Origin: Devosia sp. | GTDB taxonomy: Bacteria; Pseudomonadota; Alphaproteobacteria; Rhizobiales; Devosiaceae | Direction of reading: 5' to 3' | Assembly (NCBI GenBank): GCA_016713105.1 | Contig: JADJPS010000020.1 | Coordinates: 62,001-126,000, forward strand | Length of the DNA stretch: 64,000 nucleotides | In this document: one piece after another, positions 51,686-60,866 of the stretch | Layout of the letters: every line of letters begins with the position of its first letter | How positions within the stretch are numbered: the stretch's first letter is position 1 | Made by a program: the position numbers and the translations under genes | Notes under the pieces: generated by a model | Seen by the model: the letters and a program-made list of their open reading frames with translations, nothing else | The model's database searches: none | Told to the model about the DNA's origin: nothing

Positions 51686-52617
51686 CTAGAGGTCGTTGGC
51701 CTCGACCATGATCATCCTGACGGCCTTGTTGTCGACGATGCCGCACCAGACATTGCCGCCGACCTTGCGGATGGCGCAGCCCGGGCTGGCATTGGCGATG
51801 GCCACCGGCAGGTTCTTCCACTCGCTGAAGCTGCCGTGCCAGCTCTTCACCCACAGGCGCTTGCCCGGCCCGTTGACGAAGAGATGGAGCGTATCGCCGT
51901 TCTTGCCGGTGACCACCGGCGAGGCCGTGCCCGATACCTGGCCGCCCCAGTCGTCGACGAGAATGTCGCTGCCCGAGGTGCGCGTGAGGTCCGAGTACTG
52001 CACGGCGCTGCCGCCCGAGGTGTCGTAGCAGTGGGCGCCAATGACGAGGATATCGGTGCAGCTGACGGTGCCGCCGACCTTGACCTCGAGGTTCTGCCAA
52101 TCGCTCCAGTCGTCCCCATCGAAGGCGTTGCGGAAGAGCAGGTTCTGCGGACCGGAAACGAAGGCGTTGAGCATCAGCGTGCCATCCTCGTCCTGGTTCC
52201 GCGCGATGCCCGGCGCGCCGGTCGCGAAGCCGCCGAGATCTCCCAGTCGCTCCAGGTGAATGCCTTGGCGTTGTGGCGGATGTGGAAGACGTTGCTGTTC
52301 GGGCCGACGGCGACGCAGTCGATGATGGTGCCGCTCGTCGCGACGCAGGCCGGGTCCGACTTGAGGACGAGATCGCCGATCGGCGCCCAGCCGGTCCAGC
52401 CGCCCCCCTGGCCGTCGCCGACCTGGGCGTACATGTGCCCGTCCGTGCCGCGCACGAATACCGCGACGGCGTCCTTGCCGCCGGGCTTGTACCAGACGAC
52501 GCTGGGCGTACCGAGCGCGGAGCCGCCCAGTTCGTAGGTCTCGACGGCACCGGCCGCGACGACGCCTGCGGTCATCGCGCCGGCGAACGCTGCGGCGAAA
52601 AGCATTGATCTGTTCAT
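51686..52617 (-). CDS. secreted beta-propeller (PLL/fucose-lectin-like) protein, frameshifted
   Basis: Exported protein with signal peptide (LFAAAFAGAMTAGVVAAGAVE) and tandem 45-50-residue repeats of the form 'AVAVFVRGTDGHMY...WTGWAPIG', 'VFHIRHNAKAFTWSDWE', 'LNAFVSGPQNLLFRN...WSDWQNL' and 'LHLFVNGPGKRLW...FSEWKNLP', as in bladed PLL-type lectins. About five repeats can be counted. The two halves read in different frames; adding one base near 52242 (GAG-GAT) joins WSDWED-LGGFATGAPG. The corrected protein is about 310 residues. Several Cys residues (DPACVA, VSCTD, GAHCYD, GCAIR, VWCG) could form disulfides. Sugar binding is inferred from repeat form only. Confidence 0.65.
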
Positions 52618-52793
52618 TGGCCCCTCGGCTTGCTGTGCGCGAGGCGTCACGATCGCGCCCCGCAATTGCCACCGTGGCGCCCCGAGGCTGAACCGGGGCG
52701 GTGCGCCGCGTTCAGACTGGCGTCAGGTGACGCGGACCTTTGCAAAGCTGGCGATCTGGGCCTATATCCTGAGCACCCACACAAGGCGCCCGG

Positions 52794-53018
52794 ATGAACA
52801 TTTTCGACAAGACATTTTCGCCGTCCGAGGCCGAGGTTCGTTACCTTGATGCCGACTATGTGGTTGTAAGGCCAGGTAGTTTCGTTCGTTGTGCGATTAC
52901 TGGCACAGCCATCCCGCTGGACGAACTCACCTACTGGAACGTCGATCGCCAGGAAGCCTATGCCACTGCCGATGCCGCGCACGAGGCCTTCAGGCGCCAC
53001 GGCCTGACGGGCGGCTAG
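52794..53018 (+). CDS. DUF2093 domain-containing protein
   Basis: 74-residue protein with the conserved alphaproteobacterial DUF2093 sequence: EAEVRYLDADYVVVRPGSFVRCAITG in shortened form (V-R-Y-L-D and R-P-G-x-F-V-x-C-A-I-T-G) and IPLDELTYWNVDRQEAY. The function is unknown. It precedes the acyltransferase gene by 3 bp and is likely co-transcribed with it. Confidence 0.9.
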   Translation: MNIFDKTFSPSEAEVRYLDADYVVVRPGSFVRCAITGTAIPLDELTYWNVDRQEAYATADAAHEAFRRHGLTGG

Positions 53019-53021
53019 GAC

Positions 53022-54002
53022 ATGGCGGAACCCGGCCCGCGCCGGCCCGGCCCGCTCAAGCGCCTGCGATATCTGCTCGAGGCGGGCGTGTTGCTCGGCC
53101 TGCTGCGCCTGATCCGCCGCATCGACGTCGATCGCGCCTCCGACCTGGCGGGGCGCCTCGGTCGCTGGTCCTACCGCCTGCTCGACCGGCCCGGCACCGT
53201 GGCCAATATCCGCATCGCCTTTCCGGATGCCGATGCGAACCGCGTGGAGCAACTGCTGCGCGGCATGGGCGAGAATTTCGGCCGGACGCTTGCCGAGTCG
53301 GCCCACCTCGACAAGTTCATGACCGAGCCGGGGCGCGCCCGGTTCCGCTTCGAGGGCCTCGAGCATCTCGAGGCTGCCCGGGCCCGGCGGCGCCCGATGC
53401 TCTTTGTTTCCGGTCACTTCGGCAATTTCGAACTGGCGTTCGTCGCGCTCCACCACCTGGGCGTCAGGACAGCCGCCGTGACCCGGCGGCCGAACAACCC
53501 CTACGTCGCCGACTGGTTCGCGGAGAACCGTGCCCGGCTGGGGTTCGACGACCAGCTGCCCAAGGGGGCCGAGGGCACAAGGCAGATGGCCGCAATGTTC
53601 CGCCGTGGCGGCAATGTCGGCATGCTGGTCGACCAGCACCTCGCCCAGGGCGTGCCGGCGCCGCTCTTCGGCAAACCGGCAATGACCGTGCACAGCCCGG
53701 CCATTCTCGCCATCGATCTCGACCTGACAGTGGTGCCATTCGCCGTCCGTCGCGACACGGGCGTGCACTTCACGGTCGTCTTCCAACCCTCGATCCTGCC
53801 ACCGCGGAGCGGTAACGCGGGGCGCGACGTTCTCGAGATGACCACTGCGCTCAACGCCTTTGTCGAGGCGGAGGTGCGGGCGCGACCCGGCGACTGGCTG
53901 TGGATGCACCGCCGCTGGAAGCCGGTCCCCGACCTGTCGCGCCGGGCCCAGCGCATTCTCGCCGAGGCGGGTGCCGAGGTCGGCGAGACCGGTGTGCAAT
54001 AG
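53022..54002 (+). CDS. LpxL/HtrB-family lipid A acyltransferase
   Basis: Lysophospholipid-acyltransferase-fold protein of 326 residues acting on lipid A precursors at the inner membrane. The H-x4-E catalytic motif is in SGHFGNFE (near residue 132), followed by RPNNPYVADWF and the DQHLAQGVPAPLFG segment typical of HtrB/LpxL. The N-terminal hydrophobic stretch (LLEAGVLLGLLRLI) anchors it. Together with waaA and the kds genes downstream it points to lipid A assembly. The acyl chain (ordinary or very long) is not predictable. Confidence 0.88.
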   Translation: MAEPGPRRPGPLKRLRYLLEAGVLLGLLRLIRRIDVDRASDLAGRLGRWSYRLLDRPGTVANIRIAFPDADANRVEQLLRGMGENFGRTLAESAHLDKFMTEPGRARFRFEGLEHLEAARARRRPMLFVSGHFGNFELAFVALHHLGVRTAAVTRRPNNPYVADWFAENRARLGFDDQLPKGAEGTRQMAAMFRRGGNVGMLVDQHLAQGVPAPLFGKPAMTVHSPAILAIDLDLTVVPFAVRRDTGVHFTVVFQPSILPPRSGNAGRDVLEMTTALNAFVEAEVRARPGDWLWMHRRWKPVPDLSRRAQRILAEAGAEVGETGVQ

Positions 54003-54009
54003 TCGTCGG

Positions 54010-54984
54010 ATGACGGAACAGGTCGACACCGAGGGCTACCGGTTCGAGCCGTCGCAACTGGCGGTGACCGGGCGCCGTCCCGGCATCAGCGCCTTCATGC
54101 GCATCCGCGACGGCGCCTTCTCGCTCGAGGCGGCGATTCGCAGCCATATCGGGCACTTCGACGAGATCGTCGCGGTCCACAACCGCTGCACCGACCAGAC
54201 GCCGGACATCCTCGAGCGCCTGGTGCAGGAGTACGGGCCGCGCCTGCGCGTTTTCCACTACCTGCCGCCGGTGTTCCCGCCGGGGAGCGATGGGCATCGC
54301 CGGGAGCCGGCAAGTGCACCGCGCAGCCTCGTCAACTACTACAACTTCGCGCTCACCCGGACGCGCTTCAGCCATGTGACCAAGCTCGACGACGACCACG
54401 TCGCGATGGCCGAGGGCCTCTCCCGACTGGTGGCCGACGTGCGGGCCGGCCGGCGGGCGCAGCGGGAGCTGGCGTGCTTTTCCGGCCTCAACCTCGCGCG
54501 CGACGAGGGCGGGCAACTCGGCATCCTGCAGCACGAGCCGTTTGCGGGCAGCGGCGACCACTGGGTCCTTCCGGTCGGACCGGACACCTATTTCGTGCAT
54601 GACCGCCGCTTCGAGGTGCTCCGGCATCGCGGACTGCCGCGGCGCTTCCACGGCTTTGCCTACTGGCACCTGAAGCACCTCAAGCCGGAGTTCGGCTTCT
54701 CCAACTACGATCTCGCCAGCAATCCGCACAGCCGCTATGCCAAACGGCTCGAGGCGCTGCGGGCCGCGCACGCCGTCATCGACCTGCCCGAACTGGCCCG
54801 TACCGCGCTGGCGCGGCTGCCGCTGGCGGCCCGGCTGGCACGCCTCGGCCTGCCCGTCCCCGACCGCGACCGCCTGATCGCCGAGCGGGCGCAGGACCTG
54901 GCGACGCGATTCTCGGACACCTCGCTGGCGCAGCTCGCCGCGGGCGACCGCCACCTCCGGCCATTCCTCGGTCAGTCCGGATAG
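54010..54984 (+). CDS. glycosyltransferase family 2-like protein
   Basis: 324-residue protein with GT-A features: ISAFMRIRDGAFSLEAAIRS, a nucleotide-sugar region (HFDEIVAVHNRCTDQTPDI), and a DDD motif (HVTKLDDDHVAM) at the place of the usual DxD. It starts 7 bp after the acyltransferase gene. The C-terminus is basic and overlaps the convergent glycosyltransferase gene by 13 bp. Likely builds an envelope oligosaccharide; donor and acceptor unknown. Confidence 0.72.
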   Translation: MTEQVDTEGYRFEPSQLAVTGRRPGISAFMRIRDGAFSLEAAIRSHIGHFDEIVAVHNRCTDQTPDILERLVQEYGPRLRVFHYLPPVFPPGSDGHRREPASAPRSLVNYYNFALTRTRFSHVTKLDDDHVAMAEGLSRLVADVRAGRRAQRELACFSGLNLARDEGGQLGILQHEPFAGSGDHWVLPVGPDTYFVHDRRFEVLRHRGLPRRFHGFAYWHLKHLKPEFGFSNYDLASNPHSRYAKRLEALRAAHAVIDLPELARTALARLPLAARLARLGLPVPDRDRLIAERAQDLATRFSDTSLAQLAAGDRHLRPFLGQSG

Positions 54985-55748
54985 CGCGCGAACAGTTCGG
55001 CGAGGATCGAGCCCCGGGGCGGTTCCGTGGCCTTGAGGTGATGCAGCTTCTCGTTCCACAGGTGGAGGGTGAGGGTGTCTGCGGTGACGATGTCGTCGAG
55101 CCGCAGCGTCGGATCGTAGAGGCGTTCGGCGGCGCGCGGGTGGAGCGGGTAGAACACCTCGGTCGGCCGGGCGGCGGCCGCCAGCCCGTGACGAACGGCC
55201 AGCGCCGTCATCCCCTTGGGCCCGAACGTGCCGCGGGGCAGGTCCCTGGGCGCCACCCGCCGGCCGAGCAGGGTCCTCACCCTTGCTGCCGGCGCCCGGT
55301 GGAACGGCACCCAGGGCGGTGCACGTCCGCTCTCGAAAGCCGCCAGGGCATCGGCGAGGACCGGCGAGTCCGGCGCCAGGCGGAGCACCGCATTGTTGAT
55401 GTAGTCGGCCGATTCCCAGCCGGCGACGAAACCGCCATCGAGCTCGAAGGGGCGGAGGCAGACGACGTCGGTGTCGACCCACAGCCCCGCCGATTTCCGC
55501 ATCAGGAGCAGCCGGAAATAGTCCGCGAACAGCGTCAGTGCCGGTGGCGAGCCGGCGATGCGCGCGAGCTCGGACCGGTCGGCGACCGCGCCGGCATCCC
55601 GCAGCTCGACGCCGGGTGGCAGGTTGCCGATCTCGCCAAAGGCGTACAGGGCGACCGGATGGCCGTGGGCGACGAACGAGGCGAGGCACATCCGCTCCAT
55701 CCGTCCCAGCGCCGATCCGACCCACAGGGTCACGATCCGGCTGGTCAC
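54972..55748 (-). CDS. DXD glycosyltransferase (GT32/capsular type)
   Basis: 259-codon gene starting at GTG 55748 (or GTG 55733). YFRLLLMRKSAGLWVDTDVVCLRPF contains the DxD motif (DTDVV) and the aspartate-rich core of Gly_transf_sug/TcdA-TcdB-like sugar transferases; only D-T-D is quoted as key residues. The family is used for capsule or LPS sugars. A much longer in-frame extension upstream is antisense to the GT39 gene. No membrane segment is seen. Confidence 0.78.
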   Translation of the reverse strand: MTSRIVTLWVGSALGRMERMCLASFVAHGHPVALYAFGEIGNLPPGVELRDAGAVADRSELARIAGSPPALTLFADYFRLLLMRKSAGLWVDTDVVCLRPFELDGGFVAGWESADYINNAVLRLAPDSPVLADALAAFESGRAPPWVPFHRAPAARVRTLLGRRVAPRDLPRGTFGPKGMTALAVRHGLAAAARPTEVFYPLHPRAAERLYDPTLRLDDIVTADTLTLHLWNEKLHHLKATEPPRGSILAELFARYPD

Positions 55749-55838
55749 GCCACCGACCGGCAACAAGGCAGGGGAGTCATTCCGATTTCGTCCGATCCGT
55801 GGTCTAAGCTGAGCCACATCGATAGGGCGCTTCCCGAC

Positions 55839-57332
55839 TTGCAGCAAGCCAGACCCAGTTCTCCCGCCGGTTTCACTGACCTTGCCCTTGCCGTGGTGGC
55901 GATCGCCTTTGCGGTGCGGGTCACGGTTGCGGCCCTCGTCGGCCTTGACGGCGACGAGGCCTACTACGCGATGTGGTCCGTCTGGCTGGCGCCGGGCTAT
56001 CTCGACCATCCGCCCGGGATTGCCCTTTTCATCGCGGCGGGACGGCTGGTGCTGTCGGACACCTATCTCGGCGTCCGGCTGTTCGCGCTGCTGGCGTCGC
56101 TGGGGACGGTGATCGCCCTCTACCGGATCGCGAGGCTGCTGCTGCCGCAGCCGTCCGCACCCGCCCTCGTCGTCATCTGGTACAGCCTCACACTCACCGC
56201 CGGCATCAGCTTCGTCGCCACCCCGGATGCGCCCTCGACGCTGTTCTGGACGCTGTCGATCTGGGCGGCCGCCGAGGCGATGCACCGCCGGCGCCCCGGC
56301 TGGTGGCTGGCCGTCGGCCTGTTCGCCGGCCTCGGGCTCGTTTCCAAGTACACCAATGCCTGGCTGGGCATCGGCCTGCTGCTGTTTCTGGTCGCTACCC
56401 CGACCGGACGGGCCGAACTGCGCCGCTGGCAGCCCTGGGCCGGCGGACTGCTGGCGCTGGCGGCCTTCTCGCCGGTGATCTGGTGGAATGCCGAGCGGGA
56501 CTGGCGCTCCTTCCTGTTTCAAGGGATGCGAGTGGTCTCGGTCGAGGACCAGTCGGGGCGCTCGATCCTCGAGTCGATCGCCGGGCAGTTCCTGGTCGCT
56601 GGCCCGATCCTCGTCGTGGCGCTGGCGCTGGGCCTCGGCTGGTATGCGCTCCGCGGTCGCCGGGCCTTGCCGGGCCTGGCGCTGCCGGTGCTGACGACGC
56701 TGCCGCTGCTCGCCTATTTCGCCGTCCACAGCCTGCACGCCAAGGTCGAGGCGAACTGGCTGCAGCCGGTGCTCCCGGCGATGACGCTGATCGGCGTCGG
56801 CTGGCTGCTGGCGGCCGTGCGCCGCCGCTGGCTGCGGGTCACGCTGCTGGTGGGGCAGGCGGTGTTCGGGCTGCTGCTGGTCGGCTTCGTTTCCATCCAG
56901 GCGCTGCTGCACCCGTTCGACCTCAGGGAGCTGGACCGGACCCGCTACCTGCGCGGCTGGGCCGAGCTATCTGTGTCCGTGCGGCAGATGGCCGACGCGG
57001 TCGACGCCAAGGCCATCTACACCCTGGGCCAGTACCAGCTGACGGGCGAACTGTTCTTTCACGGGCGGGCCGCCGGCGACCCGCGTCCCGTGCGGGATGT
57101 CGGGCAGGCGATCCGCTACGAGTTCATCCCGGCGACCGAGCGCCTGCCGCACCTCTTCCCGGCCGTGCTGGTGGTGCCGTCCGGGCGTGCCCCCGGTGCG
57201 ACCGTGCGCGGCGATCACTTCACCGGCTCGCGCCTGCTCGGCACGCTGCTGCGCGGCGCGCCCGGCGACACCCCCGAATCGTACGCGGTCTACCTGGTCG
57301 AGGGCGCCGGCCCGGCACTCCCCGGCGAATAG
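55839..57332 (+). CDS. GT39-family (ArnT/PMT-like) membrane glycosyltransferase
   Basis: 497-residue integral membrane enzyme with about ten helices. DGDEAYYAMWSVWLAPGYLDHPPG contains the conserved DE and DHPP motifs of PMT/ArnT-type enzymes, which use polyprenyl-phosphate sugars and act in the periplasm. Start uncertain: TTG 55839 is used; no ATG is found before the first helix. Together with a second GT39 gene at the right edge it suggests undecaprenyl-phosphate-sugar modification of LPS, with the GtrA-type gene at 30772 as a possible loader. Its 3' end overlaps the convergent ligase gene by 43 bp. Confidence 0.82.
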   Translation: MQQARPSSPAGFTDLALAVVAIAFAVRVTVAALVGLDGDEAYYAMWSVWLAPGYLDHPPGIALFIAAGRLVLSDTYLGVRLFALLASLGTVIALYRIARLLLPQPSAPALVVIWYSLTLTAGISFVATPDAPSTLFWTLSIWAAAEAMHRRRPGWWLAVGLFAGLGLVSKYTNAWLGIGLLLFLVATPTGRAELRRWQPWAGGLLALAAFSPVIWWNAERDWRSFLFQGMRVVSVEDQSGRSILESIAGQFLVAGPILVVALALGLGWYALRGRRALPGLALPVLTTLPLLAYFAVHSLHAKVEANWLQPVLPAMTLIGVGWLLAAVRRRWLRVTLLVGQAVFGLLLVGFVSIQALLHPFDLRELDRTRYLRGWAELSVSVRQMADAVDAKAIYTLGQYQLTGELFFHGRAAGDPRPVRDVGQAIRYEFIPATERLPHLFPAVLVVPSGRAPGATVRGDHFTGSRLLGTLLRGAPGDTPESYAVYLVEGAGPALPGE

Positions 57333-58555
57333 GGCGGAGCCGGGTCGCGCACGAAGGCCACGAACACCATGGTCATCATCGCATACTGCACCGTGTGGAA
57401 TTCGAAGCCGAGCATGATGCTGGCCAATTGGAACACTGCGAATCCCACGACGAGCACCGCTGCGAAATACAGTCGGCTGACGAACTGGGAATCCCTGGGC
57501 GTTGCCAGCACGGCGAGGATGGGCGCGATCGTCAGCGCGACGAAAGCCGCGATGCCGAAAACGCCGGCGCCGACGGCGAAACTCATTGGCCCGTTATGCA
57601 ACTGGCGGAAGCCAGTCATCATCTCGACCTCGTCGGGGGGGACATGAGGGTAGACCGCCTTCACCATGTCGCCCCAGCCATGTCCAAAGAGAGGTGACTC
57701 AAGGAATGCGCCGAGGCCGCCCGAGAGCATCAGCAGCCGCTGCCGGGTGGACTCATCGATCTGTTGGCCGGCCAGCACCCGCCCGGCCGAATCAAAGGCA
57801 CTGATGGCGCGCTCGAAGCCGAAGAAGTACGCGGCGGCGGCCAGCAGGGCGACGACCGCGACCGCAACGGCGCCAGCAAGGAGGATCTGACCCTTGCGCC
57901 GCGCCGTCGCCAGGGCAAAGCCGAACGCGACGAGCGCCAGCGCCGGTGCGCCCAATAGAGCGCCGCGGGTGCCGCTGAGAAGAACGGCGCCGATGGCGAG
58001 GATTGGTCCGAGCAGGAACGGCCAGCGCCGATGGGCCCCTGGCGCAAAACAGCCCACGAGCGCCAGAAACCCCAGGATCATCGAGGTGTGGGCATAGTCG
58101 TGGGCTCCCATCAGAGGTTGGCCGACGCGCGTGTAGCCGAGGAGGATCACCTGGACGACGGCGACAAGCCCGGCAATGATCACGCCGGTGAGGGATAGCC
58201 GGGCAACGATCAGCGCGCCATCGGGCCGGGCGGTTCGCTCGAGTTGCCAGCGGAAAGGAATGGCGATGAGGAACGGTGCGAAGTTGAGGATGTAGAGCGG
58301 GTCGCGCCACTCGTCGCTGGAGGCAAGCAGTGCAACTGCCAGGGTGATCACTGAACCAAGGAAGATGGTGTCAACAGGACTGCGGCTTGCAAGGCGTTGC
58401 GCCTGCCGGATGCTCGGAGTCAACAGCGCGAGAAGGGCGGCGAGGAGCACGAAGTAGGTGGTGAGCCGACCGACGGCGCAGACCAGCGCAAAAAGCAGGC
58501 CGATTGCAGCATAGCCCGCCACCCGGACGTAGTTCGGTACTGCCTCGTCAGGCAT
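57290..58555 (-). CDS. waaL: O-antigen ligase family protein
   Basis: 421-residue WaaL/Wzy_C-type membrane protein with about eleven helices. The Wzy_C loop shows GTRGALLG and HGWGDMVKAVYPHVPPDEV, which contains the periplasmic catalytic His/Arg area. It begins 8 bp inside the kdsA 3' end, so it is the last gene of the Kdo operon. It ligates O-antigen to lipid A-core or polymerises O-units; the distinction cannot be made here. Confidence 0.8.
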   Translation of the reverse strand: MPDEAVPNYVRVAGYAAIGLLFALVCAVGRLTTYFVLLAALLALLTPSIRQAQRLASRSPVDTIFLGSVITLAVALLASSDEWRDPLYILNFAPFLIAIPFRWQLERTARPDGALIVARLSLTGVIIAGLVAVVQVILLGYTRVGQPLMGAHDYAHTSMILGFLALVGCFAPGAHRRWPFLLGPILAIGAVLLSGTRGALLGAPALALVAFGFALATARRKGQILLAGAVAVAVVALLAAAAYFFGFERAISAFDSAGRVLAGQQIDESTRQRLLMLSGGLGAFLESPLFGHGWGDMVKAVYPHVPPDEVEMMTGFRQLHNGPMSFAVGAGVFGIAAFVALTIAPILAVLATPRDSQFVSRLYFAAVLVVGFAVFQLASIMLGFEFHTVQYAMMTMVFVAFVRDPAPPYSPGSAGPAPSTR

Positions 58556-59408
58556 CCCGGGGGTTCCCCGTCAAGCGCGACCTGGCGATCGCATCCAGCT
58601 GGATGAGTTCGCGCAGCAGGCCCTCGAGCGCGTCGCGCGGGATCATGTTGGCGCCGTCCGAGGGGGCATTGTCCGGGTCCTCGTGGGTCTCGATGAAGAC
58701 CCCCGCCACCCCCACGGCCACCGCCGCGCGGGCGAGCACGGGCGCATACTGGCGCTGTCCGCCCGATGACTCGCCGCGCCCGCCGGGCTGCTGCACGGAG
58801 TGGGTAGCATCGAAGATCACCGGCTTGCCGGTTTCCGCCATGATCGGCAGGCTGCGCATGTCGACCACCAGCGTGTTGTAGCCGAAGCTGGTGCCGCGCT
58901 CGGTGAGCAGGACCCCCGAGGCGCCGGCCCGGTCGAGCTTGTCGGCGACGTTCTTCATGTCCCAGGGGGCAAGGAACTGCCCCTTCTTGACGTTGACGAT
59001 CCGTCCGGTCTCGGCGGCCGCGACCAGGAGGTCGGTCTGGCGGCTGAGAAAGGCCGGGATCTGCAGAATATCGACCACCTCGGCGGCGATGGCGCATTGC
59101 TCGCGCTCGTGCACGTCGGTGGTCACCGGCAGTCCGGTCTGGCGCTTGATCGCCTCGAAGATCGGCAGCGCCTCATCGAGCGTAGTGCCCCTGAAGCTCC
59201 TGGCGCTGGTGCGGTTGGCCTTGTCGAAGGACGACTTGTAGATCACCGCAACGCCGAGACGTTCGCCCAGTTCCGCCAAGAACCCGGCACTCCGCAGTGC
59301 ATGGTCGCGGCTTTCGATCACGCAGGGGCCGAGGATGAAGGCCAGCCGGTTGGCGCCGCCGATCCGGATCTCCCGGCCGCCGGGTGTACTCAGCTTAACT
59401 TCCTGCAT
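58548..59408 (-). CDS. kdsA: 3-deoxy-8-phosphooctulonate synthase
   Basis: KDO8P synthase, 286 residues from ATG 59408, condensing PEP and arabinose-5-phosphate. ILGPCVIES is the metal-dependent (class II) motif with Cys, where class I enzymes carry Asn. YKSSFDKANRTS and RGTSFGYNTLVVDMRSL are PEP/A5P-binding regions, and DATHSVQQPGG is the family signature. It lies 18 bp after the histidine-phosphatase gene. Confidence 0.95.
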   Translation of the reverse strand: MQEVKLSTPGGREIRIGGANRLAFILGPCVIESRDHALRSAGFLAELGERLGVAVIYKSSFDKANRTSARSFRGTTLDEALPIFEAIKRQTGLPVTTDVHEREQCAIAAEVVDILQIPAFLSRQTDLLVAAAETGRIVNVKKGQFLAPWDMKNVADKLDRAGASGVLLTERGTSFGYNTLVVDMRSLPIMAETGKPVIFDATHSVQQPGGRGESSGGQRQYAPVLARAAVAVGVAGVFIETHEDPDNAPSDGANMIPRDALEGLLRELIQLDAIARSRLTGNPRDA

Positions 59409-59426
59409 TTCACGAACTCTCACTCT

Positions 59427-60044
59427 CTAGTCCGGCCGCCGGCCCCAGTCCAGCAACCGAATACGCCTGTCACAGTCAAGTTCTATCAAGGCATAACTTG
59501 CGGTGCGAAGCTTGTAGTTGCCGATCTTGTCCACTGATTTTGAGTCAAAGGCCAGCAATGCAAAGCGTGCCGCGCCGTTACTGGTGACGAGCAGGATCGC
59601 GTCGTCGGGATGCTCGGCGCACAGGCTCGCCGCGAAGTCGCGCCAGCCCGGCAGCCGCCAGTCGGCGCCGGCGTTCCAGCCATCGGGAGCGATCCCCTTC
59701 TCGTCCCAGAGCGCGATGGCGGAACCGCCGATGCGGGCGACGACCTCGTCCTCCGTCCGGTTCTCGTCGGGGCCATGATCGATCTCGGTGAGCAGCGTCA
59801 GGGTCTCGAGCAGAGGCGGATGCACCTGGCGGGCAAGGATCGCCTCGGCCGTCGATCGGGTGCGTCGCAGCGGGCTGCTGAAGGCCCGCGCGAAGGCGAC
59901 CCGGCCCGCGAAGTGCTGCCCGAGCGCCTCGGCCTGGGCCACGCCGGTCGTTGTCAGCGGCAGGTCGGTGGCGGCGCCGATCCGCCGCGGCGTCTCTCCG
60001 GCTTCGAAGGTGTTGCCGTGACGCACGATATAGAGCCGCGTCAC
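59427..60044 (-). CDS. histidine phosphatase-family protein, second catalytic His replaced
   Basis: 205-residue phosphoglycerate-mutase-fold protein between kdsA and kdsB. RHGNT holds the phospho-accepting His, SSPLRRTRSTAEAI the Arg/Thr pocket, and LTEIDHG the acid/base Glu. The late conserved His of V-S-H-G reads TSNGAARF (Asn). It overlaps kdsB by 4 bp (ATGA) and sits in a five-gene Kdo operon where no HAD-type KdsC is present, so it may be the Kdo-8-P phosphatase. That role is inference. Confidence 0.85.
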   Translation of the reverse strand: MTRLYIVRHGNTFEAGETPRRIGAATDLPLTTTGVAQAEALGQHFAGRVAFARAFSSPLRRTRSTAEAILARQVHPPLLETLTLLTEIDHGPDENRTEDEVVARIGGSAIALWDEKGIAPDGWNAGADWRLPGWRDFAASLCAEHPDDAILLVTSNGAARFALLAFDSKSVDKIGNYKLRTASYALIELDCDRRIRLLDWGRRPD

Positions 60045-60865
60045 GTTCGCCTCGGCCAGTCGATGAACGGATCGCCGTGCTCGGCGATCAGCCGCTCGGC
60101 GCGCGCGACGTCGGCAGGGCTGTCGATGCCGCTCATGGTGATGCGGGCCGGCGCCACCGCGACCGCCCGGACGCTGAGCCCGATCTCGATCAGCCGCAAC
60201 TGCTCGAGGCCCTCGAGTTGCTCGTAGGCCGATGGCGGGGTCGCCTCGAACGCCGCGAGCGCCGCCGGCCGGTAGCAGTAGAGCCCGATATGCTGCAGCA
60301 CCGGGGAGAGTGCGGTCTGCTGGCGCAGGGCGTCCTCGTTGCGGATGAAGGGAAGGATTGCCTTCGAGAACCAGAGGGCGCGCCCGTCTGCCGCGCGGAT
60401 GCAGGTGGTGCCGCTGGCGGGCGCGGCGAGCTTGTGGGCGCGCAGCGCATCGAGACGGGCCCAGTCCAGCTGCACGACCGGCGTCGTGACATCGGCGCCG
60501 CTGGCGCGGGCCGCGGCAAGCATCTCGACGATGTGCTCCGGCGCCGTGAACGGCGCATCGCCCTGCAGGTTGACCACGAGGTCGTAGCTGCGGCCAGTTG
60601 CCCGCATCGCCGCGAGCGTCCGCCCCGAACCCGAGGTGATGGCGGGACTGGTGAGCACCGTATCGAGCCCCCAGCCGCTCGCCGCCGCGACGATCCGCGC
60701 GTCGTCGGTGGCGACGACGATGTCGACCCCCCCGGTACGGCCCGCGGCCTGGTGCGCAACCGCTGCGACCCGCTCGAGCAGGGCCCGGCCGCCGACGGGG
60801 TGCAGCGGCTTGCCGGGGAGGCGGGTCGAGCCGTAGCGCGCCGGGATGACGATCAGGTCCGTCAC
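60041..60865 (-). CDS. kdsB: CMP-Kdo synthetase
   Basis: 3-deoxy-manno-octulosonate cytidylyltransferase, about 275 residues. DLIVIPARYGSTRLPGKPL is the nucleotide-binding start, and DIVVATDD and NLQGDAPF (LQGD) are signatures. The GTG at 60865, one base after the kdsD stop, is preferred; GTG 60883 would overlap kdsD. It activates Kdo for WaaA. Confidence 0.93.
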   Translation of the reverse strand: MTDLIVIPARYGSTRLPGKPLHPVGGRALLERVAAVAHQAAGRTGGVDIVVATDDARIVAAASGWGLDTVLTSPAITSGSGRTLAAMRATGRSYDLVVNLQGDAPFTAPEHIVEMLAAARASGADVTTPVVQLDWARLDALRAHKLAAPASGTTCIRAADGRALWFSKAILPFIRNEDALRQQTALSPVLQHIGLYCYRPAALAAFEATPPSAYEQLEGLEQLRLIEIGLSVRAVAVAPARITMSGIDSPADVARAERLIAEHGDPFIDWPRRT

Positions 60866-60866
60866 C

